From contig JAAFIV010000004.1 in assembly GCA_013298775.1 (NCBI GenBank), positions 62,001-126,000 of the forward strand: a DNA stretch of 64,000 nt, in the 5' to 3' direction. Source of the stretch: Ignavibacteria bacterium. GTDB taxonomy: Bacteria > Bacteroidota > Ignavibacteria > Kapaibacteriales > UBA4661. The notes beneath the pieces were generated by a model that saw only the letters and a program-made list of their open reading frames with translations, searched no databases and had not been told where the DNA came from. How positions within the stretch are numbered: the first letter of the stretch is position 1; each line of letters opens with the position of its first letter. The position numbers and the translations under genes are program-made. Shown here piece by piece: positions 42,954 to 51,081 of the stretch.

Positions 42954-44078
42954 ATGAAAAAGCGCATTATTACTCTTCTGGCAGTGCTTGGCGTTATCGG
43001 CGTTTTGGCGGTGCCGAAACTCTTACAACAATCAAAAGCATCGGGCGGACAAGAGACAACAACAAGCGGCGGAGCCAGTAAACAAGCTGCTTCTGGGGGA
43101 AAACAATCCGTGCAAAATGGCGGCAAACCAAGTCTTCCACCCATGACCGTACAAGGCGTGGTGGTGCATGGAGAGAATATTGAGAGTAATATCAATGTAA
43201 CAGGTTCACTCTTGGCGGGAGAAGAAGTCGAGCTGCGAAGCGAGCTTTCGGGTATTGTTACCAAACTCGTTTTGCGTGAAGGGCAATCGGTACAAAAAGG
43301 CAATGTGTTATTGAAACTGAACGATGCGGAATTGCAAGCGCAACTCAGGAAATTACTTTCACGAAAAAAACTCTTGGAAGAGCAGGAATTCCGCCAACGT
43401 TCGCTCTTGGAAATAAAAGGCATCAGCCAAAATGAGTACGATATTGCCTTAAATGAACTCACCTCGAACAAAGCAGAAATAGACCTCGCACAGGCGCAGA
43501 TTGCCCGCACAGAGCTGCGTGCGCCCTTTAGCGGGAGCGTGGGGCTGCGCTACGTGAGCGAGGGAGCGTACATCACGCCGCAAAGCCGCATTGCTACCTT
43601 GACAAATCTTTCTATGCTGCGTTTGGATTTTGCCATTCCCGGACAATACGCACCACTGGTGCGGCTTGGCGATATGGTTTCCTTTACTTTACAAGGCACG
43701 GATAATCGTTACGAAGCGCGTATTTCCGCCATTGAGCCACGTATTGACCCCATGACGCGCACCGTGCAGATTCGCGCACTCTTTAGCAATAACCGCACGC
43801 CAAAGCTCTTTCCGGGCGCATTTGCTGAGGTGGCTGTCCACTTGCAAGATATTCGCAACGCGCTGATGATTCCGAGTGAAGCACTTATTCCTGAAATCAA
43901 AGGACAACGTGTCTTTGTCGCAAAAAATAAAATAGCAATGCCCGTTGATGTAGAAACAGGTATTCGCACCGAGCGTAAACTCCAGATTGTAAGCGGTATT
44001 CAGGAAGGCGATACGATTATCACAACGGGACTTTTGCAAATCAAAGGTGGCGCGAATGTGAATGTGGAAGTACAGTGA
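42954..44078 (+). CDS. RND-type efflux periplasmic adaptor (HlyD/MFP family), orphan
   Basis: 374 aa. Signal-anchor MKKRIITLLAVLGVIGVLAV, a Ser/Gly-rich linker (to ~60), then lipoyl/barrel-sandwich halves (VTGSLLAGEEVELRSELSGIV...TELRAPFSGSVGLRYVSEG) around a short alpha-hairpin, a beta-barrel (MLRLDFAIPGQYAPLV) and a membrane-proximal domain (MIPSEALIPEIKGQRVFV). A full adaptor of tripartite pumps of the AcrA/MdtA type. The inner-membrane pump and outer-membrane channel genes are absent: the next gene is a quinone oxidoreductase and the previous one a DnaJ protein on the other strand. It must borrow a pump encoded elsewhere or act differently. Confidence 0.9.
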   Translation: MKKRIITLLAVLGVIGVLAVPKLLQQSKASGGQETTTSGGASKQAASGGKQSVQNGGKPSLPPMTVQGVVVHGENIESNINVTGSLLAGEEVELRSELSGIVTKLVLREGQSVQKGNVLLKLNDAELQAQLRKLLSRKKLLEEQEFRQRSLLEIKGISQNEYDIALNELTSNKAEIDLAQAQIARTELRAPFSGSVGLRYVSEGAYITPQSRIATLTNLSMLRLDFAIPGQYAPLVRLGDMVSFTLQGTDNRYEARISAIEPRIDPMTRTVQIRALFSNNRTPKLFPGAFAEVAVHLQDIRNALMIPSEALIPEIKGQRVFVAKNKIAMPVDVETGIRTERKLQIVSGIQEGDTIITTGLLQIKGGANVNVEVQ

Positions 44079-44125
44079 TAGACGATGAGATTAAGACGAG
44101 TAGTCCGTCAAATGTATTTGAAGAG

Positions 44126-44153
44126 GCTTGAGACACTCTTGTCTGCGCCACGA
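44126..44153. repeat. Half-copy of the dispersed TGTCTGTGCCAC hairpin
   Basis: Contains GACACTCTTGTCTGCGCCAC without a matching partner arm. Downstream of the RND adaptor stop. Confidence 0.5.
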
Positions 44154-44186
44154 GATGCCAAGTTATTGTGTCCAAAACTTTACCGT

Positions 44187-44200
44187 GTATAATTTTATAC
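44187..44200. promoter_or_regulatory. Possible operator upstream of quinone oxidoreductase
   Basis: GTATAATTTTATAC is an imperfect 14-bp inverted repeat with 6-bp arms, 61 bp before the start at 44261. AT-rich, so it may equally be a promoter element. Confidence 0.3.
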
Positions 44201-44260
44201 CCGTTTTCAGTGTAGAACCTTCTTAACCCGTACAATCTCCCCCTTTATTTTCAAACAACT

Positions 44261-45220
44261 ATGCACGCTCTCACCTTTTCGCGCTTTGGCGCAAGCGATG
44301 TTTTGGAGTATATCGAAATCCCCAATCCAACCCCCAAGCCAGATGAAATCGTGCTGGAGATGCGGGCAATTGGGCTGAATTTTGCAGATGTGTATCGCCG
44401 TCGTGGGGATTATCATTTGAAAGGAACACCGCCGTATATTGCTGGGTACGAGGGTGCAGGAGTCGTCAAAGCCAGTAATACTGCCGAGTTTGCAATCGGC
44501 GACCGTGTTGTTTTTACTGATGTTCCTTTTGCCAACGCGGAACTCGTGGCGGTGCCGCTCGCACACGCTATTCCACTACCCGATGATATTTCCTTCGAGA
44601 CCGCATCGGCACTGATTTTGCAAGGCTTAACTGCGCAATATCTCGCAAGCGACAGCCACCTTACGAAGCAAGGGGAAACAGCCCTCGTGCATGCGGCGGC
44701 AGGTGGCGTGGGACAATTGCTTGTACAAATTGCTCGGTTGCAAGGCGCACGGGTGCTGGGGTTAGTGTCATCAGCAGAGAAGAAAAAAGCTGCTTTGGAA
44801 GCTGGCGCGGAAGATGTATTTTTGTACAGCGAAAATTGGGTGGAGCGTGCAAAGCAAGCAACGGCGGGATGTGGTGTGGATGTGGTCTATGAAAGTATTG
44901 GCTCGACACTCATGGAAAGTTTTGCGGCGACGCGCGATTGCGGTCATGTCGTCTTCTACGGTTTTGCTGGTGGCAATCCTCCCCACATTGACCCGCGATT
45001 TCTGATGGATTCCTCGAAAACTCTGTCGGGAGGCGACCTCTGGAGCTATATCACCACCAAAGAAGAGCGTGTGCGGCGGGCAAATCTGCTGTTTCAATGG
45101 TTCCGCGAAGGCAAACTCCGCCTTGCTGCGCCGACAACATTTGCACTGAAAGATGGCGCGAAGGCGCATGATTTCTTGGAGAGCAGGAAAAGCACGGGGA
45201 AAATTGTTCTTATTCCGTAA
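44261..45220 (+). CDS. NADPH:quinone reductase / zinc-independent MDR enzyme
   Basis: 319 aa, medium-chain dehydrogenase fold. N-terminal GroES-like domain (GLNFADVYRRRGDY, PPYIAGYEGAGVV) and Rossmann domain with nucleotide loop HAAAGGVGQLLVQIA, followed by VFYGFAGG and C-terminal AHDFLESRKSTGKIVL. It lacks the Cys/His ligands of zinc alcohol dehydrogenases, matching quinone oxidoreductase (QOR) proteins that reduce quinones or alpha,beta-unsaturated carbonyls with NADPH. Stand-alone gene; the nearest upstream sequence holds a half-copy of the dispersed hairpin and a small palindrome. Confidence 0.9.
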   Translation: MHALTFSRFGASDVLEYIEIPNPTPKPDEIVLEMRAIGLNFADVYRRRGDYHLKGTPPYIAGYEGAGVVKASNTAEFAIGDRVVFTDVPFANAELVAVPLAHAIPLPDDISFETASALILQGLTAQYLASDSHLTKQGETALVHAAAGGVGQLLVQIARLQGARVLGLVSSAEKKKAALEAGAEDVFLYSENWVERAKQATAGCGVDVVYESIGSTLMESFAATRDCGHVVFYGFAGGNPPHIDPRFLMDSSKTLSGGDLWSYITTKEERVRRANLLFQWFREGKLRLAAPTTFALKDGAKAHDFLESRKSTGKIVLIP

Positions 45221-45323
45221 CACGATTGCTCGTCAGTAAATTTTTCAATCATTCATTGGATTTTATCTGCGTCAGGAAAACTACAAACGAAATTACGCTG
45301 AAAGCTCATAAAATCTGCCTTTC

Positions 45324-45395
45324 GTGGCACAGACATTCTTGTCTGTGATTCTTCAAACCCGCATAAAGACTCACAAACAAGAATGTCTGTGCCAC
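45324..45395. repeat. Dispersed TGTCTGTGCCAC hairpin
   Basis: Arms at 45324-45347 and 45372-45395 are 24-nt inverted repeats with one mismatch; ACGCT/AGCGT can extend the stem outward. Confidence 0.82.
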
Positions 45396-45483
45396 TGAGA
45401 ATTAGCGTAGATAATATCCATTCAATACCTCTGTTCAATATTTCTGTTTAACACCTCTGTTCACCGCATTATTGCTTGTCTCT

Positions 45484-46470
45484 ATGCTTACACCTCATGC
45501 GTATCAATCTGCCGAAGCCGATGTTTATCAATCGGAAGTTTCTATTGCCAATGAAGCGGAACAAAACATACAAGGCGCATCAAATCTCACGTTGGAGGAT
45601 TGGCAACGAGAATATACCGCACTTGCAAAGCACTATGCAAATTTGCTGAATGAAACCATGAAAATCACGCGTATCAGCGATTCGATGCAGGTAGAAATGC
45701 GCCGCTTACAGCAAGATTTGAAGCGGTCTCTGGACGTTTCTGAAGAATTGCGTGCAGCAGCAGAAAACGCCAACGACCGTAAAACCGAGCTTCTCAGCAT
45801 TGTTTCGCACGATTTGAAAAATCCAATTGGTGCAATTATGGGCTTGGCGGAAATTCTGCTCTCTGCCTTGCCAGACGAAGATTCACCACGAATCTATGCT
45901 GCGCAAATTATGAAAACAAGCGAGCGCACAATTACGCTTATCAAGGATTTGCTGGATTCGGCGGCGTTGGATTTGGGAAAAATTGCACCAGAATTTTCCG
46001 CAACGCGTCTTTCCTTACTTCTGACCAATGTTGGCGAAGCGAATCACGTCCAAGCGGAGAAAAAAGGACAAACAATGGTGTTCGACATTCAGTCTGGCGT
46101 AAGTATTGAAGCGGATTCTGAGCGATTGCGACAGGCACTGGATAATTTGGTCTCAAATGCCGTGAAATATTCCCCGCACGGTAAAACGATTTATTTGCGT
46201 CTCAAAAAGGCGGAAAAGCGCGTCCGTATTGAGGTTCAGGACGAAGGGCAAGGATTCACCGACGACGACAAAGAAAAGCTCTTTGGCTTTTTCCAACGTT
46301 TATCCGCTATGCCAACTGGCGGAGAAAGCTCTAATGGCGTGGGTTTGGCGATTACAAAGAAAATTATAGACCTGCACAATGGCGTGATTTCTTGCGTTTC
46401 CGAGTATGGAAAAGGAACAACCTTCGTTATTGAGCTGCCAATAGAGCAGAAAAGTGTGCGCTCAATGTAA
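45484..46470 (+). CDS. Soluble histidine kinase
   Basis: 328 aa from the ATG at 45484 (a TTG at 45472 is less likely). No membrane segment or sensor domain: ~100 residues of helical/coiled-coil sequence (EYTALAKHYANLLNETMKIT), HisKA with His109 in VSHDLKNPIGA, HATPase_c with DNLVSNAVKYSP, DEGQGFT and SNGVGLAITKK. With no sensor of its own it would work by joining a partner. Runs toward the TPR kinase at 46513; the stops are 42 bp apart. The only plus-strand kinase in the cluster. Confidence 0.9.
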   Translation: MLTPHAYQSAEADVYQSEVSIANEAEQNIQGASNLTLEDWQREYTALAKHYANLLNETMKITRISDSMQVEMRRLQQDLKRSLDVSEELRAAAENANDRKTELLSIVSHDLKNPIGAIMGLAEILLSALPDEDSPRIYAAQIMKTSERTITLIKDLLDSAALDLGKIAPEFSATRLSLLLTNVGEANHVQAEKKGQTMVFDIQSGVSIEADSERLRQALDNLVSNAVKYSPHGKTIYLRLKKAEKRVRIEVQDEGQGFTDDDKEKLFGFFQRLSAMPTGGESSNGVGLAITKKIIDLHNGVISCVSEYGKGTTFVIELPIEQKSVRSM

Positions 46471-46512
46471 AAATCACCTTTAGCACTGCGTGAATACAAG
46501 CATTTGTTGGAT

Positions 46513-48801
46513 TCAAATACTTTGCGGCAATTCCACAATAAACGTCGCACCTGTCGGATGTTCATTCCCTGTTCTTGATTCGCACCACACCCTGCCGTTC
46601 ATTGCTTCTACCATTTTCTTAACAATACTCAAACCCAGACCAGTGCTGTGTTCGCCTCCTGTCGGGCGCGTGGAAAGACGGGCAAATTTCCCAAATAATT
46701 TTTTCATATCTTCAGGAGAAATACCCGCGCCCTCATCTTGTACTTCCACACGAACCGCATCGCCGCTTGCTTTTACGCGAATAAAGACGTTCTTTCCCTG
46801 TGGCGAATACTTCACCGCATTCGAGATGATATTGTCCAGAACCTGCACCGTTGCTTGTTCATCGGCGAGAATGGTGAGTGAAGAAGGTGCTTCAAGATGG
46901 AGTGCTATATTTTTCTCTTTTGCTGGCGCGGCGTACATCTCAGTCGTGGCGCGGACTTTGGGAATAACATCGAAAGATGTTTCTGTAAAGCGCATCCCAC
47001 CTTGTTCTATCGCATTGACATCCAAGAGATTCGAGATGATTTCCGTCATACGAGCCGCAACTTTATTCAGCGAGCGTATTTGGTCGAGAATATCTGCATC
47101 CGTCATGCGCTCATAGTAGCGTTCTATCGTGCCAGAAGCCATGATTATATGCGTGAGTGGATTTTTGAGGTCGTGTGCGGCAATGCCCAAAAACTCGTTT
47201 TTTTCTGCATTCAATTGTTCGAGCGTGAGATTTTTTTCCTGCAAAGCGGAATTTGCAATTTCAATTTCCCGCGCTTGTTCTTCCAGAATATTTTGCTGAT
47301 GTTCCAGCACTAAATTTTTCTCCTGCAATGCGGTATTTGCCGTTTCGATGTCCGCCGCTTGCAATTCCAACAGCTCTTGCTGGCGTAAAATCTCGGTATT
47401 GTGTTCTTGCAATACTTTCTCCGACGATGCTTTCAGGCGATACCGACTATACAACGCCGCTAAACCTGCACACAAGACCACGCCGAGGACAAGGAGCATT
47501 CGCCGCGTGGATTCTTGCAGTTCACGCTCTTTTGTGAGAAGGATGATTTGCTGGTCTTTTTTCACCGATTCGTATTCCGCTTGAAGCTGAAGACTTTTCT
47601 TTTGCGATTCTTCACTCATTAAAGAATCCCGTAATTCCGCCATCATGCGGTATGTTTGTAGCGCACGTTTGTGTTGCCCGAGTGAATCGTACACTGTTAC
47701 CAATATGCCCAATGCGTCGCGCAAATACGCCTTTGCGCCCATTGCCTGTGCGCTGTCCACCGCACGCTGGGCATATGGGAGAGCCTCTGCACCCCGCCCA
47801 GATGCAGCAAACGCGAGAGCAATGCTTTGTAATGAATTCACGATATACGTTGATTCGCCGATGGCTTCTTTGATGCGTAAGGATTCAAAAAGTGCCTTCA
47901 ATGCCGCATCGTACTTGCCTTGCGCTTGCAGCAATTCGCCAATATCGTTCAGGCGGGCAGCGATAGAGTGCTTGTCGTCAATTTCTTTGGCAATAGTATA
48001 TGAGGCTTGCAAATACACAAAGGCAGAATCCATGCGCTTTTCAAGGTAGTGTAATTGCCCGATATTTCCCTGTGCGACGAGAATAGATTTTTTATCATCC
48101 GCTTTTTGTGCAATGGCGTAGGAAAGCTGATAATACCGCATTGCTTCCTTGAAATGGTTCATTTGCTGGTGCAGAATGGCGATATTATTGACCGCACGAG
48201 CAGTATTGGTGGTGTCGCGCAGTGCTTCATACACCGTGAGAGAACGCAAATAGCTCTGCAAGGCTGATTGATACTCGCCTTTATCCCAATACACAATACC
48301 TAAACCATTCAGTCCTCGCGCCATAATGGAGGAATCGCCGATAGATTCAGCAATCGCAATGCCTTGCAGATGCGATTCCTGTGCGGTTTTGTACTGTCCC
48401 TTTGTTTCGTTGATATTCCCAATGTTGATGCACGCCCGCGCCAATCCTCGCTTGTCGCCGATTTGCTCTGCGATGCTAAAAGCGCGTTTTGCAAGAATGA
48501 GTGCGCTATCGGTCTTGATGCCGTCGTAGCGATAGGCGAGCTGGTTCAAAACCCTCACCAATACTGTGTCGGGAGCAGATTGCTCCAGAGTTCGTGATAG
48601 AGAAAGCAGCGAATCTACTTGTGATTGCCCCTGCGCTTGCCCATACATACTACCGACTCCAGCACATACGGCACAGAGAAGACAAGCACCCCAGAAAATC
48701 GCATCTGAGCCGTACCACGTCTGCCTTTGAAGGTATTTCTTCAATAATAATAATGGTAAAGAAAAAGCAACGCGCAAACGATGAAAAAAAAGTAAAAACA
48801 C
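46513..48801 (-). CDS. TPR-containing membrane histidine kinase 2
   Basis: 762 aa in the open frame; the furthest start is GTG at 48801 and there is no ATG before residue 52. A TTG at 48744 would give a tidy signal peptide beginning KKYLQRQTWYGSDAIFWG and is equally likely. Then about nine TPRs (~75-390), a coiled coil, a membrane helix near 434-452, a long coiled coil with a heptad-like LEHQQNILEEQARE pattern that is partly duplicated (NTALQEKNLVLE, NSALQEKNLTLE), HisKA with His543 in AAHDLKNPLTH, and HATPase_c ending GEHSTGLGLSIVKKM. The TPRs face the periplasm by topology. Confidence 0.9.
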   Translation of the reverse strand: MFLLFFHRLRVAFSLPLLLLKKYLQRQTWYGSDAIFWGACLLCAVCAGVGSMYGQAQGQSQVDSLLSLSRTLEQSAPDTVLVRVLNQLAYRYDGIKTDSALILAKRAFSIAEQIGDKRGLARACINIGNINETKGQYKTAQESHLQGIAIAESIGDSSIMARGLNGLGIVYWDKGEYQSALQSYLRSLTVYEALRDTTNTARAVNNIAILHQQMNHFKEAMRYYQLSYAIAQKADDKKSILVAQGNIGQLHYLEKRMDSAFVYLQASYTIAKEIDDKHSIAARLNDIGELLQAQGKYDAALKALFESLRIKEAIGESTYIVNSLQSIALAFAASGRGAEALPYAQRAVDSAQAMGAKAYLRDALGILVTVYDSLGQHKRALQTYRMMAELRDSLMSEESQKKSLQLQAEYESVKKDQQIILLTKERELQESTRRMLLVLGVVLCAGLAALYSRYRLKASSEKVLQEHNTEILRQQELLELQAADIETANTALQEKNLVLEHQQNILEEQAREIEIANSALQEKNLTLEQLNAEKNEFLGIAAHDLKNPLTHIIMASGTIERYYERMTDADILDQIRSLNKVAARMTEIISNLLDVNAIEQGGMRFTETSFDVIPKVRATTEMYAAPAKEKNIALHLEAPSSLTILADEQATVQVLDNIISNAVKYSPQGKNVFIRVKASGDAVRVEVQDEGAGISPEDMKKLFGKFARLSTRPTGGEHSTGLGLSIVKKMVEAMNGRVWCESRTGNEHPTGATFIVELPQSI

Positions 48802-48969
48802 GGGGAAAGGAGAAACAGTGAGATGAAAATTTTTTATGGTGAAATGAACAACGGCGCAAGCGTGAATGCGCCAGAAGAAGAATATTCCGGAATTGGTAGC
48901 ACGCTTTCAAGATACACAAATTTTTTCGGATAGCTCGCAGGAAAGCATTACCGTACGCAAAGCGGATAT

Positions 48970-51057
48970 TTACTGGGTAATTCCTTCTTTCGCGGCTGGC
49001 AATTCCACGATAAAGGCGGCTCCCGTCGTCAGGCTTTCAGCAGATGTTGATTCGCACCATACTTTGCCGTTCATTGCATCTACCATCTTCTTGACAATGC
49101 TCAAACCCAGACCGGTACTGTGTTCGCCGCCTGTCGGACGTGCAGAAAGGCGAGCAAATTTTCCAAAGAGTTTTTTCCTATCTTCTTCCGAAATGCCTTC
49201 GCCTTCGTCGTGAACTTCCACACGAACCGCATTCTTGCTTGGCTGTAAGCGTACAAAAACATTTTTCCCGTGCGGCGAGTATTTTACGGCATTCGAGATG
49301 ATATTGTCCAAAACCTGCATGACTGCTTGTTCGTCGGCAAAAATATCGGGTGTGGCGGGTTCTGCGTGAAAATCGAACTGAATGCCTTTTTGCTGCGCGG
49401 CGGCTTCGTATTGCCACAAGGTTGATTCCAGAAGCGGCTGAAGATTGAAGACCACAGGATGAAACTGCATCCCGCCTGATTCCAAGCGGTTTACATCCAA
49501 AAGATTCTTCACAAGGTCGAGCATTCTATCCGCCGTATGGACAATCTGCTCGGAAATGATGGGGATTTGCTCGGCTTCGGCAATTCCTGTATGAAGCATA
49601 TCAGCAAGACCACGCACCGCACTAATAGGGTTCTTCAGGTCGTGCGCAACGATGCCCATGATTTCGTTCTTTTCCGTATTCAATGTTGCAAGGCTTGTAT
49701 TGGTGCGCTCTAGCTCAACATTTTTTTCTGAAAGCGCGGTATTGGAAAGCTGAATCTCGACCGCTTGCTCCTCGACAATGCGCTGCTGGCGCAGGATTTC
49801 CTCATTGGTGGCGCGAAGTTGCTGATTAGAGCGGCGTTTATTGCGATAGGCAATGGCACTCACCCCAAGCAGCACGGCGAGCAGAAGGAAACCAGCAATG
49901 AAGCCATTTCTCACAAATGTTTGTAATTCCCGTTCTTTGGTAAGAAGTTCAATTTGCGCACGCTGGCGGTCAATTTCGTAGTTTGTTTGCAGGGCAGCGA
50001 GGCGGCGCGTGCTACTTTCGCCAAAGAGCGAATCACGCAAGGAAATGAAGCGTTGATAATGCTCCAGAGCTTGTTTGTGCTGATTGCTGCGGCTTTCCAA
50101 TCGCGCAAGAATTTCACAGCCATTTTGCTGGAGCAGAGCGGAATGTAATTCCTCTGCAAGCGTCATACTTTCTTGCACGTGGCGTATCGCCGTTGGAATA
50201 TCGTTGCGTTCTTCGTACAGCGCGGCGAGGTCGAGCAGAATCATTGCGCGAACCTGCTTCGAGAGACTTGGCATGCGGAGTGCTTCGCGGAAGGTCTGCT
50301 CGGCTTCATTGCTGCGTTGCAAACGAATATACACGCGCCCAATGTTGCGCATAGTGGAAGCAATACCAACATTATCGCCCAAACTCCGCTTCAATTCTAT
50401 GGAACGACGGTGATAGGTGAGCGCAGAATCGAAATAATTCAAATTTTCGTAGGTAACGCCGATGTTGTTCAAATTCCGCACGTAGAACACTCTGTTTTTC
50501 AGGGAATCGTTGATGTGCAGTGCGCGAAAGTAGTAACTGAGCGCGGTAGAGTATTCCTTGCGGTCGCGATAGACCATGCCAACGTTGTTCAACGTGCCAG
50601 CAACGCCTTTCATATCGCCAATTTTTTCTCGTAGCGACAAGGCGTTCAGGTAGTATTCAAGGGCTTTTTCGTAATTATTTTGGATGAAATACGACACGCC
50701 GATACAATTCAAACTTTGCGCTTTCCCTTTCCAATCTTGCAGCGAGTCGGCAATTTTTAAGGCTCTTCCGGCAAAAGAGCGCGTACTATCGGGGTAGGTT
50801 TCGTGGATAATCATGCTGTATTCGTTCAGCGCACTTACCATGCTTTTATCATTCGCGCCTCGTGCGATGATTGCCCGCAAACTGTCTGATGGCGAGGCTT
50901 GCAGAGGATGCGAAGCAATAAGTAATATAGCGGCGGCGGACAATATCCCGCATAGAAGCAATCGCACACACAACAGAAAGCGTGCTGTGTGGTGCGATTT
51001 CGATGGTGTCTTCGATGGTGTCTTCGATGGTATTTTGTGGAAACGTTGTATTGACAT
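48970..51057 (-). CDS. TPR-containing membrane histidine kinase 3
   Basis: 695 aa from the ATG at 51057 (TTG at 51078 less likely). After a basic head with KTPSKTPSKS from a 12-bp triple repeat, a signal/anchor helix ends near PLQAS. About eight TPRs follow (~70-350), then coiled coil, membrane helix (~380-400), coiled coil, HisKA with His472 in VAHDLKNPISA, and HATPase_c with DNIISNAVKYSP, DEGEGIS and STGLGLSIVKKM. No receiver. Close in design to TPR kinases 2 and 4, so these three form a tandem paralogue set on one strand with 25-170 bp gaps. Confidence 0.92.
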   Translation of the reverse strand: MSIQRFHKIPSKTPSKTPSKSHHTARFLLCVRLLLCGILSAAAILLIASHPLQASPSDSLRAIIARGANDKSMVSALNEYSMIIHETYPDSTRSFAGRALKIADSLQDWKGKAQSLNCIGVSYFIQNNYEKALEYYLNALSLREKIGDMKGVAGTLNNVGMVYRDRKEYSTALSYYFRALHINDSLKNRVFYVRNLNNIGVTYENLNYFDSALTYHRRSIELKRSLGDNVGIASTMRNIGRVYIRLQRSNEAEQTFREALRMPSLSKQVRAMILLDLAALYEERNDIPTAIRHVQESMTLAEELHSALLQQNGCEILARLESRSNQHKQALEHYQRFISLRDSLFGESSTRRLAALQTNYEIDRQRAQIELLTKERELQTFVRNGFIAGFLLLAVLLGVSAIAYRNKRRSNQQLRATNEEILRQQRIVEEQAVEIQLSNTALSEKNVELERTNTSLATLNTEKNEIMGIVAHDLKNPISAVRGLADMLHTGIAEAEQIPIISEQIVHTADRMLDLVKNLLDVNRLESGGMQFHPVVFNLQPLLESTLWQYEAAAQQKGIQFDFHAEPATPDIFADEQAVMQVLDNIISNAVKYSPHGKNVFVRLQPSKNAVRVEVHDEGEGISEEDRKKLFGKFARLSARPTGGEHSTGLGLSIVKKMVDAMNGKVWCESTSAESLTTGAAFIVELPAAKEGITQ
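50999..51034. repeat. 12-bp triple repeat at the start of TPR kinase 3
   Basis: TTCGATGGTGTC occurs twice followed by the variant TTCGATGGTATT; on the coding strand this encodes (K-T-P-S)-type repeats just ahead of the signal anchor. Confidence 0.75.
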
Positions 51058-51081
51058 GTGTACAATTGCTCCCCTCAAAAA

